Source: Hemerocallis citrina
Taxonomy: Eukaryota; Streptophyta; Magnoliopsida; Asparagales; Asphodelaceae
DNA length: 64,000 nucleotides
Reading direction: 5' to 3'
Assembly: GCA_017893485.1 (NCBI GenBank)
Contig: CM030360.1
Location: 146,698,249 to 146,762,248, forward strand
Below, in pieces: positions 22,663 through 33,507 of the stretch; the first letter of the stretch is position 1; each line of letters starts with the position of its first letter. A program made the translations under genes and the position numbers. The notes beneath the pieces were generated by a model, which was not told the DNA's origin, made no database searches, and worked only from the letters and a program-made list of their open reading frames with translations.

Positions 22663-24418
22663 TCACCCTTCAGAGACCACAATCCCCCTAGAGTTGGTTC
22701 CTAGCTCCTTATGATCACTAGGTTGAACCCTCTCAGTTTCCCAACCCCTAATTTTATTTAGGAGTAATGCGTTACGATCTTTATCACAAACTTCCAAACC
22801 ACAGGTGTTGGCTAAAAGAAAAACTTCAGAGTCTGACATAAAATTTAGAATATTAGCAAGAAAAATTTTTGTACCTCCATCGTCGTGTTTAACCGCTTTG
22901 GCGGCCGCTGCTATCTCCAAAAAATCATCCAAGGACTCCGCATGAGCCCTTTTAGGCGACCGCTGCACCCTGAATCCCACCGTCCTGTGCGATGATCCAG
23001 TACTGTATCCTGGAGCTGACTCTGGCAATGTGGACAGTACCATCTCTGGCGAAATCTCCTTTTGTGTATCAGCAATAAATTCTGAGTCATCTGATTCCTC
23101 GTCTGTAAATGAGAAGTCGACGTCCAGGTTCAGGCGCCCTTCTAGGTTCTCCTCACTATCTGCATGCTAATTTGTAATTGTAGAGTGGACTCTCTAATTG
23201 TGGACTCCTCATTGAGCCCACCAAACGTCAAAGGCACTTCAAGTGTAGCGCTGCTTCCTTTGGTGGACCCCTCAGTGGGCCCACACACCGTTTGCACTGT
23301 CAATACATTAGAGCCCCTTGTAATAGGCACGACAAGAAGCTTCTTGGGCCCCTCTATAGGCCCATAAACTCTTATGGGGTTCACACCCGCATAGGATAAA
23401 AAACCCAAGTTAACAGCCAAACCTCCGCGGTGCACCTACACCGCTGGACTCAATAACACTGCGGTGCAGCACACCGCTCGTCACGCTGTTCGAAGCGTCC
23501 ACTTCATTGTCGCATGCGGTGAGCTCACCCTCACCCCCACGTGGCGTTTGCGGAATGGGTATAACAGCGGCTTCTGTAGGCGACTCCTTTATCGATGCTA
23601 AAGGCGTTACGGTCGAAGCTTTAAGTGCCAAAACCCTGTTATCTTTTTCCTTAAGGCTCAGAGCACTCTGTGTTTCTTCTTCTTCGTTGGCTTCTTTCCC
23701 TTTTTTGGGCTTGCTCAGATCTCGAGCACCCAACCACCCTCTCTTCTCGCTACCCTCTGAGAACGCATCTCTGTGAGCGAGCAGCACTCCGCTCGTCTCT
23801 TTCCCCAAACTGTCCTCTGAGATCTGACTCCCTGGTTCCAAAGAAGCCACTTTTTTGCCCTTTTTGGTGCTTTCCACACCTTTTCTACCCACTCTCTTGT
23901 CGATTGAGCTTTCTCTTTTGTCTCGTTCGCGGAGCTGGGCTTGTCCCTCACCAGCTCTCGTTCCGAAGCATGCTTGTTGCAGTGGGGTTGGTGTCTGCCA
24001 TTTTGGGGGCCTGCAAGCCATGTCTCCCTACTCAGCTCCACTGCCTGCCCTTCTGCAGACGCCTGCTGAGTTTGACCACTTTGCAGCGCTCGCTTGCCGA
24101 ATTGGGCAATCTGTTCCTTGCCTTTTTTCAGGGAAGCCCTAGATGCCGAGATGTTTACCATATCTAAGGGCAGCTTGGCCGTTGGATCCCTTGGTCTGCT
24201 CCTGCAGTCGACCGCCGGCGTCCCGCCTTGCCCTAAATCTCCCTGATCCCTCAACTGAGGCCTCTTGGCGTGCTTCCATCTCTCTCGCCGCCTTGATCAC
24301 CTCTCTGTGGGCCCTCTCCACCTCGTGGGATCCATCTATGGTGAGCTCCCATGATGGCGAGGTCACCTGCTTGTAGCTTCTACCGTCTCTAAGAGAGCCT
24401 GGAGGCGCTGGGGAAGTG
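22663..24418 (-). pseudogene. LINE ORF1 (nucleic-acid-binding protein), decayed
   Basis: The N-terminal region has SLRDGRSYKQVTSP, close to the GRSY(K/R)(D/E)V motif near the start of plant LINE ORF1 proteins. Basic and Glu/Lys-rich stretches follow (LKKGKEQIAQFGKRA; KPKKGKEANEEEETQ). The C-terminal part (about 23043-22663) contains VGFRVQRSPKRAHAESLDDF and SDSEVFLLANTCGLEV. A TAG at 24139 and at least two frame changes break it. I do not see a clear DUF4283 domain or zinc knuckle, so the assignment rests on position upstream of ORF2 and on the short motif. Confidence 0.55.
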
Positions 24419-25738
24419 ATGGCTGAGCTATCCGCAAGGAAGAGATTCCTGTGGAAGTGCAAAGGATTCCTGTGGTTCCGGACTATTCGACTGTGATCTT
24501 GGATGATTTGCCCGGGTTACCCCCGCAACGTGATGTAGAGTTTAGCATCACTATTCAATCGGAAAGTGCACCAATTTCTAAGGCACCGCATAGGATGGCT
24601 CCTGTGGAGTAGGATGAGGTGAAACGGCAGATTGAGGAACTGTTGGAGAAAGGCTTTATTGAACCTAGTGCGTCACCTTGGGGAGCACCAGTGCTTTTGG
24701 TAAAGAAGAAGGATGGATTGATGAGAATGTGTATCGATTACCGAGAGCTGAATAAGGTCACTGTTCAGAATAAATATCCTATTCCCCGAATTGATGATTT
24801 GTTCGATCGTCTACAAGGAGCTGCTATTTTCTCCAAAATAGATCTTCGATCAGGATATCACCAAGTTCGACTGAAAGCTGAAGATGTGCACAAAACTGCA
24901 TTTAGAACTCAACATGGGCATTACGAATTCTTAGTTATGCCATTTGGAGTGATGAATGTACCCGCAATCTTCATGGACATGATGAACAAAGTTCTGAAGG
25001 CCGTTCATTGATTCTTTCATCGTGGTGTTTATCGACGATATTCTCGTGTACTCTAAGTTAGAAGAGGAGCACACCGAGCATCTAGCAGTAGTTTTGAGGA
25101 AGCTGGAAGAGCAGGAGTTGTATGCTAAGCTATCCAAGTGCGATTTCTGGAAATCTGAAGTGGCATTCCTAGGTCACATCCTTTCTAAGGAGGAAGTGGC
25201 AACTGATCCTCAAAAGATAGAGGTAGTGAGAGATTGGGCAAGGCCTACTACAGTGAAGGAAGTCAGGAGTTTTCTTGGATTGACTGGATGCTACAGGAGA
25301 TTCATTCAAGGTTATGCTCAGTTGGCCGTGCCGCTTACTGGTTTGACCAAGACGAATGTGAACTTTAAGTGGACTGAGCAATGTGAGGCAAGCTTTCAGG
25401 AGTTGAAAGAGAAGCTGACCACTGCACCTATTTTGGCTTTGCCTAGAGCAGGTGTTGATTATGATGTCTACAACGATGCTTCACATCGTGGGCTTGGTTG
25501 TGTCTTAATGCAAGAAGGAAGGGTGATCGCTTATGGGTCTAGGCAACTACGACCACATGAGAAGAATTACCCGACTTATGATCTAGAGTTGGCTGCGATT
25601 ATCTTTGCCTTGAAGCAATGGAGACACTACGTGTACGGTGAGAAATTGAACATGTACACGGACCACAAGAGTTTGAATTATATATACCAGCAGAAGGATC
25701 TGAATTTGAGGCAGCAGGAGATGGTTGGAATTTGAGGC
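24419..25738 (+). pseudogene. Tekay-like reverse transcriptase and RNase H (plus-strand copy), truncated
   Basis: This resumes the pol interrupted by the LINE: IPVVPDYSTVILDDLPGLPP, then an in-frame TAG at 24610-24612 where the minus-strand relative has CAG. RT motifs: [14 protein letters not shown] (Asp), [27 protein letters not shown] (Asp pair). A frameshift lies near 25010 (KAVH/DSFIV). RNase H follows: [31 protein letters not shown] and [16 protein letters not shown]. It ends within LNLRQ..MVG at a rearrangement junction; the integrase is absent. Confidence 0.9.
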
Positions 25739-25755
25739 AGAAGGATCTGAATTAG
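25700..25755. other. Deletion junction with filler DNA between plus-strand RNase H and a minus-strand LTR fragment
   Basis: After GATGGTTGGAA the sequence does not continue as in the relative (GTGCTTGAGG...) but repeats a local stretch: AATTTGAGGCAGAAGGATCTGAATT resembles AAGGATCTGAATTTGAGGCAGCAGGA located 30-50 bp upstream. It then passes at about 25752 into the LTR fragment (TAGAGATCATC). A short scrambled copy of neighbouring sequence at a breakpoint is typical of end-joining repair. Confidence 0.7.
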
Positions 25756-26686
25756 AGATCATCTTTTCAATTAAATGTGCATTCTTATTAATCATTTTCA
25801 TGCATTATTTTGATAATTAAATCTAGCATGCATTTCTATGTTAGAAATAGGGAAAATTTACCCACCTTGTATGGAGAGAAAAATTACAACTAGCAAATCC
25901 CTAGACGAATCCCTTGCGACGAATGGCTCCTCCTTGAACACGTGCACCCAAGCCTTCAAGTACCCAACCGAATGCTCCCTCTTCCTTGATGTAGCCGGCC
26001 TCCTCTCTTCTAGTTGCAAGCAAAGATCCCACACACTCTCAATCTTTTAACTCACAAAATCACCACTAGATAATATAATTGAACTATAGGTTTGGAAGAG
26101 AATAATTTTACACAAGAATAGCTAGCCATGGGGGGGGGGTATTTATACTAAAAATCAAAGAGAATGGAGGGCTAGGATCAAGTAGTTGGTTGTAAGATGG
26201 AGGGCTAGGATGAAACTAGGAGTTACATTAACTACCCACAACCAAGTAACCACCACACCATGATCACCACCCAAATTTTGGTTTTCCCTCCAAGATGCAA
26301 TCAGGCCATGCTAGGAGTGTGCATATTGCACGTGTACGCATAGTGCACGTGCATGCAACTAGGCCCAAAAATTTGTACATTTTATTTATAAAATAAACTT
26401 TAATTTTGTATTCTACATTACAAGTCATATAAAAAAGAAAAAAATTAACTAATGGGCTTTAGTTTAATGGGCCAAAATAATTATTATAAAATAATAAATT
26501 AAATCACTTTGGGCTTTAAAAGAAAGGGCTCTTTGTCTAATTGAAAGAAGGCTTATAGAAAAATAATTAAAGGCACATATTAAATATCTTTACTCATCTT
26601 GATGAAAATATTTACAAAAATATTGCACGTGCACACTACGTGCAAAATAAATTATTTTTCATTAAATGAAAAATCAGGGCATTACA
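25752..26686 (-). repeat. 3' LTR fragment of the minus-strand Tekay-like element
   Basis: On the minus strand it starts TGTAATGCCCTGATTTTTCA at 26686 and is collinear with the first ~920 bp of the 5' LTR (47675-46757), with few differences. One is an indel in the GCACGTGTACGCATAGTGCACGTGCATGC region near 26330. The remaining ~2.3 kb of the LTR is missing at the filler junction. A TATA box (TATAAATA, 26140-26147) is preceded by a homopolymer G/C run. Confidence 0.88.
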
Positions 26687-26708
26687 ACATCTTATACGGG
26701 CCTATAAA

Positions 26709-26975
26709 CACTACAAAAGATACTGCTTTTACCGGTGATTATTCCCCGGCATTTTACTAGTAGCGCCGGGGTAGGGAGCGAGTAGGAATTGGGCGCCAGA
26801 TGGGATGGTCATACACCGGCGGTCGATTTAAAACGCCGGCGTATGTTAGTATTCACCGGCGTTTTACCTAAACACGCCGGTGAAGTTTATTATTCACCGG
26901 CATTTTTTATTATAAACGCCGGCGAATATACGGACACATTCACCGGCGTTTCCAACTAAAACGCCGGTGAATAAC
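26709..26975. repeat. 5' terminal and subterminal repeats of the CACTA element
   Basis: After the CACTA terminus, the motif CACCGGCG and its reverse CGCCGGTG alternate every 20-40 bp, often head to head around a short AT-rich spacer (for example TTCACCGGCGTTTTACC/TAAACACGCCGGTGAA). In En/Spm elements subterminal motifs are the binding sites of the small TNPA protein; that role here is inferred. Confidence 0.88.
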
Positions 26976-27268
26976 TGGGAATAAAATCCGCGAACCCTAA
27001 TCTTTCGCTCGCCATTTTCCCAATACCCAAAAAAAAAGGAAAGAGGCGCTTCGTTTCCCTCCTTCCTTGCTCTACTTCCCGCGCGTTTGCCTCCGCCGCT
27101 TCGTCCTCTTCGACGGCCTTCGACCTTTCGAAATCGTCCCTTATTCCCTTCGTCCTTTTCGATTTCCTTCTTCCCTCTCTCTATTTGGAGGTGAATCGGC
27201 GGTCGCCCCCCCTCTCTCTCTCTCCTACGCCCCCGCCCTCGTCGCCCCGCTCCCTCTCTCTCTCTTCG
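26976..27268 (+). promoter_or_regulatory. Probable promoter and 5' UTR exon of the CACTA transposase gene
   Basis: This GC- and CT-rich stretch (CTCTCTCTCTC runs at 27175-27265) directly follows the subterminal repeats and ends at a donor CTTCG|GTATGA at 27269. An open frame in it (27067-27282) has no family resemblance and is not called as a gene. Confidence 0.45.
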
Positions 27269-27399
27269 GTATGATCTCTTGATTTCCCTTATTTTCCAAA
27301 AAAGGCAGCTTTTTTCAGTTTATTCATTTCGATTTCCTTAGCATGAACGGTTTAGTTGAGAAGAAGAATTAATAGAAAAATATATGCTTAGATAATGGA

Positions 27400-28770
27400 A
27401 ATTTTCATCTTCTTTTACTGTTAATGAAGCTGATTTCATGCATCTGATTGTCTTCATGGCATGTTTGTTTTTTTACCCAAAATGGGTTCACTGTGAACTG
27501 AGGATGCTCTAGGTACGTATGCCAATATCCTCCGGCCGGATATGCACAACAATTGGATTTTAGATTTAGTTGGGCACAGTGAATTAGGAGAGCAACATAT
27601 AAGCTCAGATAATGGGAAATTTTCATTTTCAGATACTGTTAAAGTAACCTGATTGCAATCTTTGGCATGGTTTTTTAACACAAAATGGGTTCACTTCCAA
27701 ACTAAGTATGCTGCATAGCATACCCGTTTTCTTTCACTGTTAATGAAGCTGATTTCATGCATCTGATTGTCTTCTTGGCATGCATGTTTTTTTACCCAAA
27801 ATGGGTTCACTGTGAACTGAGGATGCTATAGGTACGTATGTCAAAATCCTCCGGCCGGATATGCACAACAATTGGATTTTAGATTTAGTTGGGCTAAAGA
27901 AGTAGTAGAGCAACATATAAGCTCAGATAATGGGAAATTTTCATTTTCAGATACTGTTAAAGTAACCTGATTGCAATCTTTGGCATGGTTTTTTAACACA
28001 AAATGGGTTCACTTCCAAACTAAGTATGCTGCATAGCATCCCCAGTTTCTATAGGTTCACTTCCACACTAAGTGAACTGAGGATGCTATAGGTACGTATG
28101 CCAAAATCCTCCGGATATGCACAACAATTGGGTTTTAGATTTAGTTGGGCTGAAGAAGTAGTATAGCAACATATAAGCTCTGATAATGGAAAATTTATCA
28201 TTTTCAAATACTGTTAAAGTAACCTGATTGTCAATCTTTGGCATGGTTTTTTATACCAAAATGGGTTAACTTCCAATCTAAGTATGCTGCTAGCGTCCCC
28301 ATTTTCTTTTTTTGTTGTTAGTGAAGCTTATTTTCATGCATCTGATTGTCATCTTGGCATGTTTTTTTTACCAAAATGGGTTCACTGTGAACTGAGGATG
28401 GTATAGGTACGTATGCCAAAATCCTCCGGCCGGATATGCGGCTACAATTGGGTTTTAGATTTAGTTGGGCTGAAGAAGTAGTAGAGCAACATATAAGCTC
28501 AGATAATGGGAAATTTTTCATTTTCAGATACTGTTAAAGTAACCTGACTGCAATCCTTGGCATGGTTTTTTAACAAAATGGGTTCACTTCCAAACTAAGT
28601 ATGCTGCATAGCATCCCCAGTTTCTTTCACTGTTAATGAATTGAAGCTTATCCCATGCATCTGATTGTCATTTTGGCATGTTTTTTTGACCAAAATGGGT
28701 TCACTGTGAACTGAGGATGCTATAGCTCTATGCCAAAATCCTCCGGCTATGTACAACAATTGGTTCAGTC
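27400..28770. repeat. Irregular ~300-bp tandem array, CACTA family repeat A
   Basis: Each unit contains GATTGTCTTCTTGGCATG, AAATGGGTTCACTGTGAACT, TCCTCCGGCCGGATATGCAC, TAGAGCAACATATAAGCTCA and AAATGGGTTCACTTCCAAAC. About four to five units are visible, some with internal deletions. The same unit recurs at 34145-34330 and 35037-35165 (inverted) and at 35500-37880 (direct). Confidence 0.9.
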
Positions 28771-28830
28771 TGCAAAATATATGCTTACATACTAGACATT
28801 TTAATTTTTCTTTTACTTTTTCTTTTGTTT

Positions 28831-28832
<2 letters not shown>

Positions 28833-28871
<39 letters not shown>
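28833..28871. repeat. (TTA)13 microsatellite
   Basis: Thirteen uninterrupted trinucleotide units in the 5' intron. Confidence 0.97.
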
Positions 28872-29351
28872 GAGATAAGTGATTATTAGTAGTCATGAAC
28901 AGAATAGTTCATGAGTCATCAGATCTTCTTGTTACCGTAGTTACAGCACGACGCGCTCATTATTCGGCCGATTCCTCTTCATCAGCAAAATACCCTTTAC
29001 CATCATCATCTCCTTGAACGGAAAGCCAAATACAGGGGAGACTATAGTCGATTTTTTTTTATGCTCGAACACAGGGTGTGCGATAAAATACCGTCTAAGG
29101 TGGTTGTGATCATTTCCACAAAAGGTCGTTTAGGGTTTGGTGAATAGAGTAGATTGTGTTAAGATGTAGTTTTTTTTGTATATTTTTTGGAGCCACAATT
29201 TCTTTATTTTACAGTTAAAGATTATATCGTTTATTTATTTGCAGCTAGGGATGGTTTTCAAATAGGTGAAATTTAATATACAAAATGCCTTTTACTGTTA
29301 TTACTATTTAATATATCAAATTTTAATTTCAGACTGTGTGCTATTGATATA

Positions 29352-32300
29352 ATGGATAGAAGTTGGATTAGTAAACCACGATTATCCAAGGAGTACCGTG
29401 ATGGTATTAAAGATTTTATTATCTTTGCCAAACGACATTCCCGTGATCCCAACCTAATCCTTTGTCCATGCCTTCGCTGTACAAATTGTATGCTGAGGAC
29501 ATGTGACGTAGTACATACACACTTGGCTGTCAACGGTTTTCTTCAAGGGTACACAAGGTGGTTTTGTCATGGAGAGGATCATACGGCAGCTCCTGTTCGT
29601 CCGGTTGTATTAGAAAATGAGGCTGAGCCCTTAGTGAACGAAGACTTAAGCGTTCCCGATGAGATGCATGCTTTGTTACAAGATGCCATGGGGATTCATA
29701 ATGTTTCTTTCCACACCAATGACCCAACAACCGAAGTTCACAATGAGTCAACAGAAACAAACCAGATTGGTGGTGGGGTGGACGAGGAAATGTCTGGCCC
29801 CACCCATGAAAATAATAAGCAGCAAGAATCCTTCGCTAAGTTACTTGAAGATGCTAGTATCCCGTTGTACCGCGACTGCAGCAAATTTTCTAAGTTCTCA
29901 TTCATTGTCAGACTATTTCAGATTAAATGTTTAAACGGGTGGTCTGTTAAGTCCTTCACTATGCTACTTGAATTGTTGAATGAAGCATTTCCTGAAATCT
30001 GTATTCCAAACTCAGCCTATAAAATCAAAAAATTCCTAAGTTCTCTCGATCTAGGATATGAGAAGATAGCAGCATGTCCAAATGACTGTATGCTTTTCAC
30101 GAGTGGTAAGGAAAGTCTGGAGAATTGCGAAGTGTGTGGTTCTTCGAAATGGAAAGAAAGACCAAATCAAGACGAGGGAGCCAGTGGATCTACTAAGCGA
30201 AGTAGGAAAAAGAAGCCTGCCAAAACATTGCGTTACTTTCCTCTGATTCCTAGGTTACAAAGGTTGTTTATGTCCACGAAAACTTCTTCTGATATGAAAT
30301 GGCATGCTGAAGGTCGCACTAATGATGGGATTCTTAGACATCCTGCTGATTCTCAATCTTGGAAAAGATTTGATGAAAGATATCCTGATTTTGCGGAAGA
30401 TCCTCGAAATGTGAGACTTGGACTAGCTAGTGATGGTTTCAACCCTTTCAGGCAAATAAGTAGTACATACAGCATATGGCCGGTTGTGTTGATACCATAC
30501 AATTTGCCGTCTTGGAAATGCATGAAGCAGTCCTCATTTATTTTGTCCATGATAGTTCCTGGACCGAAAGGTCCTGGAAATGATATAGATGTGTACCTAC
30601 AACCGTTAATAGATGAACTTCAGAAGTTGTGGGTGGGTGTTCCAACCTATGATGTTGTGGCTAAAGAAACATTTTCTCTTCGTGCCGTGTTGTCTTGGAC
30701 AATCAATGATTTTCTAGCATATGCAAATTCATCTGGATATAGTACTAAAGGACGTTATGCATGTCCATGTTGTGCTGACCAAACTAGTTCAAGGTGGTTG
30801 TACAATGGCAGAAAGTTTTGCTATATGGGTCATAGGAGATGGTTGCCTGACACACATATATTTCGGGCAGAGGCAGCGACATTTGATGGCACCGACGAGT
30901 GGGAACATGCTCCTGGGTCTTCTTCTGGTTCAGATATTTTGAGGCGGGTAGATGGTCATCAATTCAAATATGGAAAGGAACCAGAAGTCAGGACAAAGGG
31001 CAAGAAAAGGGCAAGGCCGGAGCAAGGTGAGGAGACCGATCTATATGGCGAGGATGAGGATCAAAACTTGACGAGTTTAGGTGCATGGAAGAAGAAGAGT
31101 ATTTTCTTCAAGTTGCCGTATTGGGAATTCAACTTATTGAGACATAATTTAGATGTGATGCATATTAGAAAAAATATTGGTAAGAATTGTATAGGAACAG
31201 TTATGGGAGATGATCGGAAGACAAAGGACAATCTCAAGAGACGACTTGATTTGAAGTCAATGGGCATCCGACATGAGTTGCACCCAGAAGAATTGCCGAA
31301 CGGGAAAGTGCTCCTACCTCCTGCAATCTATTCAATGTCAAAATCGGAGTTGGAGTTGTTTTGCAAAGTACTACTTGAACTTAAAGTCCCCGATGGCTAT
31401 TCTTCTAACATGGCGAAATGTGTCAACTTTAAAGAGAAGAGGCTTCAGGGTCTAAAGTCACACGACTACCACATCCTAATGCAGGATCTCCTTCCTGTGG
31501 CCCTAAGGTCTTCAATGTGTGAGCAAGTCACTACTGTCCTGAAAGATCTTTGTAGCATATATAAAGGTATTTGCTCAAGAATGCTTCGTGTTGAAGATCT
31601 GGACCAATTGGAGCAGCAGGCGGCATTGACACTTAGTAAAATGGAGATGATATTTCCTCCATCGTTTTTCACTATTATGATTCACTTGATAATCCACCTT
31701 GCTGGTGAAGCCAGAATCGGTGGTCCTGTTCACTATCGGTGGATGTACCCCATTGAGAGGTAAAATAATTCGTTCATCTTACGAAATTGAATTTTCAAAA
31801 GCTCATTTCTTTTAATCCCCTAATCCGCTCTAGTTTATTAATTGTACATGTTCAGGTACCTAGACCGGCTAAAGGGTTATGTGAAAAATAGAGCATATCC
31901 TGAAGGGTCAATAGCCCAGGGATATCTATCAGAGGAGTGCTCACATTTTTTTTCCAGGTATTTGCCTGGTGTGGAGACATCTTCCAGTAGACCACGTAGA
32001 AATCCAGACATTTCCAACCTTGATGGTGCACAATATCTTTTTGATACTGCTGGCACCACTGTTGGTAAAGTTGATGCATTTGAGCTCGATAGCTTAGCGT
32101 GGGAACAGGCACATCGATATGTGCTAGACCATCATGCATCAGTGGAACCATTTCGAAAGTAAGTTGCTTTTGAATGTAAATCGAATACAGTGAAAACCGC
32201 GGAGTTCGATATTTTTGATACTTTTGTTATTCCTAATTTCAATTGCTTGTTTTTTAGCGAATTTGTCAGGGACATCAAACGAAGGGCTAGACCAAGAAGA

Positions 32301-33122
32301 CTACCACCACGTGAACAAAACAAGCTGATGAATGAAAAATTTCATAAGTGGTTTGAATCTCATGTAGGTGAATTACAGTTATGCAAGTTAATCTTTATTA
32401 TATCTACATTTTCTATGGTGTTGATACGATTTGCGCAAAATTAATAGGTACATTCTTTGGGTCCTGAAGGTGCGTCATCTGAAATACAAGTACTTGCCAA
32501 AGGTCCCTATCAGATGGTCAAAAGATACGGAGGATACATATTCAATGGTTTTAGATTTCGTACTAAGGATCGTGAATCTAATTTGAAGTCTCAAAATAGT
32601 GGAATGGTAGTGACGTCTAAGACTAGAAGTTATGCTTCCAAATCGGACACGAGGCCTGTAGATGGGGATCTCGACTACTATGGAGTGCTCACGGATATCA
32701 TTGAGTTGAATTATTTTGGCCATTTCCGTGTTGTCTTATTTCGTGGGGATTGGGCTGAGTTTGATAGGAATTTTGCTAACAACAAGGACAAGCTTGGCTT
32801 CACAGTTGTAAACTTCTCAAAATTGATTCACATCGGTACACACATTAGCCATGAGCCATTTGTGTTTCCATCCCAAGTGCAACAAGTGTTCTACATTGAA
32901 GATCCAACCCTGCCAAAATCGTATGTGGCTATCACTATGCAACCAAGAGATGTATTCCAACTGGGCGATACTTCAGACGATGAAGACGGTGAAGACATGA
33001 ACAGTTACATTGCTTCTGAGTTTCCTGTGTTTGATGTAAACACAACCGATGTTGGAATTTGCGGGACTTGGCTCCGCAAGGATGGAGAAGAGGGCGATGT
33101 ACTGGAAGATGTCGTATTGTAG
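29352..33122 (+). CDS. CACTA transposase, TNP2-type, four coding exons, 1163 residues, no disruption
   Basis: The transposase would cut and reinsert the element in the nucleus. Exons: 29352-31759, 31856-32158, 32258-32363 and 32448-33122; all junctions are GT-AG and frame-compatible, so the protein is continuous. The N-terminus (MDRSWISKPRLSKEYRDGI, then CPCLRCTNC) is the transposase-associated zinc-binding domain. Residues ~230-590 match the tnp2 family: CPNDCMLF, CEVCGSSKW, RYFPLIPRLQRLF, MKWHAEGR, PADSQSWK, RLGLASDGFNPF, CPCCADQT, RKFCYMGHRRWL, HNLDVMHIRKNI. DUF4218-like (FFTIMIHLIIHLAGEARIGG, RYLDRLKGYVKN) and DUF4216-like (YYGVLTDIIELNYFGHF) domains follow. Normal full length. Exon 3's end at 32363 was chosen for phase. 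Confidence 0.9.
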
Positions 33123-33373
33123 TTTACATGATTTTCAATTGAGTTTATTATATGTCTGTAATTTTATGTCTTAAATCTTGTTGTAATATTATGTCTGTAA
33201 TTTCGAATATGTTCATTGTGAATTTAATACACTGGTTTAATTATCTTTCTATTTTCTACTGCTTGGTATTATTTACATTAAACTATGCTTAGTGTCATTT
33301 GAACCAAACTATCGTTGTCATTTGAACCAAACTATCATTTGAACCAAGTTATCGAATCCTTGACAGGTACAAC

Positions 33374-33507
33374 ATGCCGAGGCGTGGAAAGAGGGTAAAT
33401 ATAAATGATGGCAACGAGAGCCATGGGGATGAGCAGCCACTAAATAATAGTGGCAGGCAAACATATGAGAGTGAGGGTAGCACGCCGCCCACTGTCAAAA
33501 AACATCG
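33374..33507 (+). pseudogene. First exon of a possible TNPA-like second gene of the CACTA element
   Basis: The ATG at 33374 starts MPRRGKRVNINDG, then a hydrophilic stretch ending PPTVKKHR at a good donor (CATCG|GTAAGT at 33508). Its position just after the transposase matches the second En/Spm gene, whose product binds the subterminal repeats. No middle exons can be recognised in the following 5 kb of repeats, so the gene appears gutted. Family assignment is by position only. Confidence 0.4.

Larger units (their letters stand above)
18707..24418 (-). mobile_element. L1-type plant LINE, 5'-truncated
   Basis: On the minus strand it runs from 24418 down to an oligo(A) tail (T8 on the plus strand at 18707-18714). 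It carries ORF1 remnants, an APE-type endonuclease, reverse transcriptase and a zf-RVT domain. It interrupts the protease-RT link of the plus-strand Tekay. ATG is present on both sides (18704-18706 and 24419-24421), a short possible target duplication. ORF1 has no start codon inside the element, so the 5' end is truncated. Frameshifts and stops make it inactive. Confidence 0.88.
27269..29332 (+). other. Probable 5' UTR intron of the CACTA transposase gene, holding a repeat array
   Basis: The donor GTATGA is at 27269. The acceptor TTTTAATTTCAG at 29332 lies 19 bp before the TNP2 start codon. The interior holds a ~300-bp repeat array (27400-28770), a TTA microsatellite and about 450 bp (28880-29330) in which I recognise nothing. 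The intron is inferred from splice-site consensus and the clean start of the coding region. Confidence 0.45.

Noticed and set aside
22139..24376. Several plus-strand open frames across the LINE
   Set aside because: They are antisense shadows of LINE ORF1 and ORF2; none has a domain motif.
27067..27282. Open frame near the CACTA 5' end
   Set aside because: It starts without ATG, is low complexity (Ser/Leu/Pro) from CT-rich sequence, and lies in the likely 5' UTR.
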